A stretch of 64,000 nucleotides of DNA, taken from the NCBI RefSeq assembly GCF_964019625.1, contig NZ_OZ026458.1, positions 682,001 through 746,000 on the forward strand, read 5' to 3'. This DNA comes from Spiroplasma endosymbiont of Diplazon laetatorius (GTDB taxonomy: Bacteria; Bacillota_I; Bacilli_A; Mycoplasmatales; Mycoplasmataceae). Positions 56,608 to 64,000 of the stretch are shown here, piece after piece. Within the stretch, counting starts at the first letter, position 1. Each line of letters opens with the position of its first letter. The notes under the pieces were generated by a model. It searched no databases and was not told the DNA's origin. It was given only the letters and a program-made list of their open reading frames with translations. Made by a program: the position numbers and the translations under genes.

Positions 56608-57654
56608 CTAATCTCCAAAGAATTTAAATTGATCTAAGAATCTAATGTCGTTTTCATACATATCTCTTATGTTTTTTAGACCATATTTTAACATTGCAAG
56701 TCTTTCAATACCAACTCCAAATGCTAAACCAGTTACTTTTTCAGGATCTAAACCATTAGCTTCAATAACTTCTGGAGCTAACATACCTGATCCTAAAATT
56801 TCGATAAATCCAGTATATTTACATATTGGACAACCTTCTCCACTACAGTTTATACATCTAACATCAACTTCTGCTGAAGGTTCAGTAAATGGAAAGAAAC
56901 TAGGTCTCATTCTAATTACTGTGTCTTCTGAGAATAAACGTTTACACATATATTCTAAAACTCATTTTAAGTTAGCAAAACTAACTTTTTCTCCAATAGC
57001 AAATACGTCCATTTGCATAAATTGGTGTGAGTGAGTTGCATCATCATCATCACGTCTATAAACGTTACCATAACTTACAGCTGCCATATTAATATTTCCA
57101 GTTTTTGCAGCTTCTGTTAACATTCTTGCTGTCATGTTTGTTGCATGAGTTCTTAAAACTGTGTGCTCATCTATATATAATGTATCTTGCATATCTCTTG
57201 CAGGGTGTCCTATTGGCATATTAAGTTTTTGGAAACAATATTCATCTGTTTCAAACTCAGTTCCGTCAACCATTTCATAACCTAATTCAGTAAAAATAGA
57301 TGAAACTTCATCAATTACAAGGTTTAGAGGGTGTTTAGTACCCATTTTTAAGTTAACTCCAGATAATGTTAAATCTATTTTCTCTGCTTCTAATACTTTT
57401 TTTAATTCTTCGTTTTCAAATTTATCACTTAAAGCATTTAATTTACCAAAGATAACTTCTTTGATTTCATTAGCTTTTTGACCAGCTTCTTTTCTTTCTT
57501 CAGGAGAAGCTGTTTTTAAGTTTTTAAGAATTTCAGTTAATGGAGAATCTTTTCCAGCAAACTCTTTTTTTAACATTTCTAATTCTTCTTTTGTTTTGAT
57601 AGTTTCAAATCTTTTATTAAAACCATCCAATATATCATTTATTTTTTTTAACAT
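56608..57654 (-). CDS. pheS: Phenylalanyl-tRNA synthetase alpha subunit
   Basis: 348 residues, class II. Motif 2 lies in [11 protein letters not shown]...[20 protein letters not shown] and motif 3 in [14 protein letters not shown]; a Cys-rich segment [13 protein letters not shown] is typical of PheS. It heads the operon pheS-pheT-DUF177-rpmF. Confidence 0.97.
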
Positions 57655-57760
57655 AAATACACCTTTCCTAAATTTAAAGCAATTTAATTATACTAAATAA
57701 TTTTGATAAATAAGATATTTGATAATTCTTTTATCAAAAAATACCCATTTTTATTACTTT

Positions 57761-58267
57761 TTACAATGAATAACCATTATTGTCATTTAAATCCAAAGAT
57801 TTAGAAAAACTATTTAAATGTTTTTCTATTGATTCTTTGAAATTCATTAATTTTAACTTGAAATAGTCATCTGTATCAAATAATAGTCCTTTATATTCAA
57901 CAGAACAGTGAATTTTTTCATAAAATAAATACAAAATAAGTCCTTCATTGATTATTTCTTTTATTTCCATATAGATCATATGTATTAAATTATCCAAAAC
58001 ACCCAACTTATTTGTATTTACTTGAGTATTCTTAGCTACATCAACACATTTTTCAATAGATTCTCTTATACCGATAACCTTTTCTCTAACATCTTGTTCT
58101 TGATTGAAGTTGTATTGTGTTTTTAATTGATGTTGCATCATAGTTAAGAAAATATTTATATTTAATACATCAAAAAAATCTTCAAATTCCCATTTGAATT
58201 TAATTTCTTCTATTTCATGGTTAATTATTTTCTTCTTAAAACGCTTTGCTATTTGTTCTATTAACAT
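57761..58267 (-). CDS. Hypothetical protein
   Basis: 168 residues, largely helical, no membrane segment. An N-terminal basic stretch (AKRFKKKI) is followed by EEIKFKWEFEDFFDVL and a centre with MMQHQLKTQYNFNQEQD. Two cysteines. No family recognised. It stands alone between pheS and the rRNA terminator. Confidence 0.7.
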   Translation of the reverse strand: MLIEQIAKRFKKKIINHEIEEIKFKWEFEDFFDVLNINIFLTMMQHQLKTQYNFNQEQDVREKVIGIRESIEKCVDVAKNTQVNTNKLGVLDNLIHMIYMEIKEIINEGLILYLFYEKIHCSVEYKGLLFDTDDYFKLKLMNFKESIEKHLNSFSKSLDLNDNNGYSL

Positions 58268-58288
58268 AAATACCTCTTATTAATAATA

Positions 58289-58326
58289 TTGTATAAAAAA
58301 AACCTACTCATAAGAGTAGGTTTTTT
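58289..58326 (-). terminator. Terminator of the rRNA operon
   Basis: Stem AACCTACTC / GAGTAGGTT, loop ATAA, with T tract on the minus strand; about 10 bp after the 5S end. Confidence 0.88.
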
Positions 58327-58333
58327 AAACTTA

Positions 58334-58440
58334 AACTGGCAGCTTCCTATTTTTGCATTATACTATCGTCGGCGTTGCTGATCTTAACTTCTGTGTTCGA
58401 CATGGGGACAGGTGTGACCTCAGCGCTATGACCACCAGAT
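58334..58440 (-). rRNA. rrf: 5S ribosomal RNA
   Basis: About 107 nt. Typical segments on the minus strand: GTGGTCATAGCGCTGAGGTC, ACACCTGTCCCCATGTCGAA and CACAGAAGTTAAG. Ends estimated from the pairing of the terminal stem (TCTGGTGG / CTGCCAG region). Confidence 0.93.
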
Positions 58441-58551
58441 CTTAAGTTGTTTTTGTCTGAGAGACTAAGTTTTCATTTGAAAACTAAATCGTACTCTCAA
58501 AACTGAATACTAGATGATTTTATATATCTATACAAGCAATTTGTTTTGGTT

Positions 58552-61476
<2,925 letters not shown>

Positions 61477-61761
61477 TATTGCATATATAGATAATCTATA
61501 AAATTAATGAAATTTTAGTTTTCTTAGTATTAATCTAAATTAAGTTACTAAATACGTTTTATATTGTTTATAAACGTAAGAAAAATAAAATGTCTATTTT
61601 CATCTAATATTCAGTTTTCAAAGAACGATTTTCTTTACAGAAATTGTCCGGGCCCGAAGGCCCGTAAAAACAATCTCTGAAAACTAGATAGAACGAGATA
61701 TAATCATAAGCTGTTTTATCGTTTCACTCAGCTTTTTCTCTTAATCTACGAATACTCCATA
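61477..61761 (-). other. 16S-23S spacer without tRNA
   Basis: 285 bp. No tRNA is present. It holds 61679-61694, complementary to 63378-63393 upstream of 16S, and a segment near 61601-61613 complementary to 58500-58511 after 23S; these would form the precursor stems cut during rRNA maturation. Confidence 0.8.
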
Positions 61762-63282
<1,521 letters not shown>

Positions 63283-63377
63283 ATTTAATCAATGTGAAAA
63301 TTTTGATTCATGACTATATCTTGATTCTCAAATAATTGAACTTGTATAAATTGTACAAATTAATTGGTTGTTGTTGT

Positions 63378-63393
63378 TCTATCTAGTTTTCAA
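63378..63393 (-). repeat. 16S precursor processing stem, upstream arm
   Basis: GTTCTATCTAGTTTTC is the exact reverse complement of 61679-61694 downstream of 16S. The two would pair in the transcript and bring the ends of 16S together. Confidence 0.75.
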
Positions 63394-63434
63394 AGATCGT
63401 TTACGTTAGTTTTTCACAACCAACGACATATAAA

Positions 63435-63463
63435 AATATATATGATTTAAAACCAATAAGCAA
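63435..63463 (-). promoter_or_regulatory. rRNA operon promoter
   Basis: Minus-strand TTGCTT (63458-63463), 17-bp spacer, TATATT (63435-63440), about 155 bp before the 16S start. The 63464-63633 stretch upstream is very AT-rich, as in UP-elements; no gene is seen in it. Confidence 0.6.
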
Positions 63464-63633
63464 TACTTTTTTAATTTTTTTTTAAAATTTTTTATACTAT
63501 TTCGACATTTTTTTAAACATTAATCTATTTCTGAAAAAAAACGCTAATTTGGAATAAAACCCTTTAAAAATGGGTATTTCTCATTGACAAGAAAGATAAT
63601 AACATATTAAAAACTAAAAAACATAAAAAAAAT

Positions 63634-63656
63634 AAAAAAGTTTAAACTTTTTTATT
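63634..63656 (-). terminator. Hairpin after the truncated gene
   Basis: AAAAAAGTTTAAACTTTTTT is a perfect 20-bp palindrome immediately after the stop codon at 63657, followed on the minus strand by a T-rich tail. Confidence 0.6.
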
Positions 63657-64000
63657 TTAATCATCTCAATCGATTGTTGGTGTGAAATCTTCATCATTTT
63701 GGTCATTTACTGGGTCCAAAATCTTGTCTATATCTATTTCCATGGTTTGAGTTTTCTCTTTTTGTAAGCTATTTACTATATTTGATTTACTTACTAAATG
63801 ATCTGTTTTAGGAGCTTTAGGAGCTAATCTTCTTTCTTGTTTTTTCATAGCTTCTCAGATTCTGTCTGAATCTCCTAAGAATACTTTTCCTTGGTAGTTT
63901 TCATCTACTCTAGGAGTTTTTCTTTCAACTCTTTCAACATATAAAGGTTTAACAACATTACCAATTGGCTTGTCAAAATCACCTGCTCTTTGAGCCGATC
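63657..64000 (-). CDS. Hypothetical protein, N-terminal part off window
   Basis: The last ~114 residues of a longer protein. It is rich in charged residues: RVERKTPRVDENYQGKVFLG, RIWEAMKKQERRLAPKAPK, and an acidic tail DPVNDQNDEDFTPTIDWDD with a UGA Trp. Probably disordered at the end. Not recognised. Confidence 0.6.

Overview
The window is one contiguous piece of a small, AT-rich mollicute chromosome. Nearly every protein gene runs through several in-frame UGA codons at places where the family needs tryptophan, so genetic code 4 applies. Read that way, strings of short open frames join into full-length PolC, IleS, PheT, OppA and others. The many secreted proteins start with signal peptides of the Spiroplasma/Entomoplasma type, and dxr (MEP isoprenoid pathway), ftsA and ftsZ are present. 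Together these suggest Spiroplasma; Mesoplasma/Entomoplasma is the main alternative. No mreB/fibril gene is in the window to settle it. Almost all genes are on the minus strand.

Layout. 1-1379: N-terminal part of a peptidase-C39 ABC exporter. 1422-11672: an operon running pepP-like peptidase, uppS, cdsA, dxr, rseP, polC, rimP (isoprenoid/lipid carrier synthesis, membrane proteolysis, replication). 11746-13544: rpmG, then a 28-residue cysteine-rich metallothionein-like peptide behind two identical palindromes, a convergent ArsR-type regulator, and a lipoprotein with a thioredoxin-like CxxC domain. 13608-14049: five tRNAs. 14225-17697: three lineage-specific secreted proteins. 18035-21578: pdp, plsC, folA, thyA. 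21649-28811: lipoprotein, acpS, CvpA-like protein, rnhC, dCMP deaminase, rhomboid-like protein, rluD-type gene, lspA. 28824-31600: ileS behind a T-box. 31791-33344: lipoprotein resembling a GH18 chitinase but lacking the key acidic residues. 33410-38849: a six-gene operon of alpha/beta hydrolase, ABC exporter (ATPase and two permeases), RpiR regulator and a coiled-coil protein. 38922-47551: oppBCDFA peptide importer. 47623-48434: a small membrane protein and an isolated 52-residue gene. 48526-52955: the division cluster mraZ-rsmH-ftsA-ftsZ-sepF with MraZ boxes. 53077-57654: a small gene, rpmF, DUF177, pheT, pheS. 58334-63282: rRNA operon (16S-23S-5S, no spacer tRNA), and at the end a truncated unknown gene.

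Most of the window is core metabolism and information processing. The parts that depart from the ordinary are the metal/thiol island at 12.0-13.5 kb, the orphan small gene at 48.3 kb, the hydrolase/ABC/RpiR operon at 33-39 kb, and several proteins whose fold is recognisable but whose catalytic motifs are decayed (GH18 lipoprotein, rhomboid, FtsA, ABC ATPase). Coordinates come from reading codons by hand; rRNA ends are approximate.
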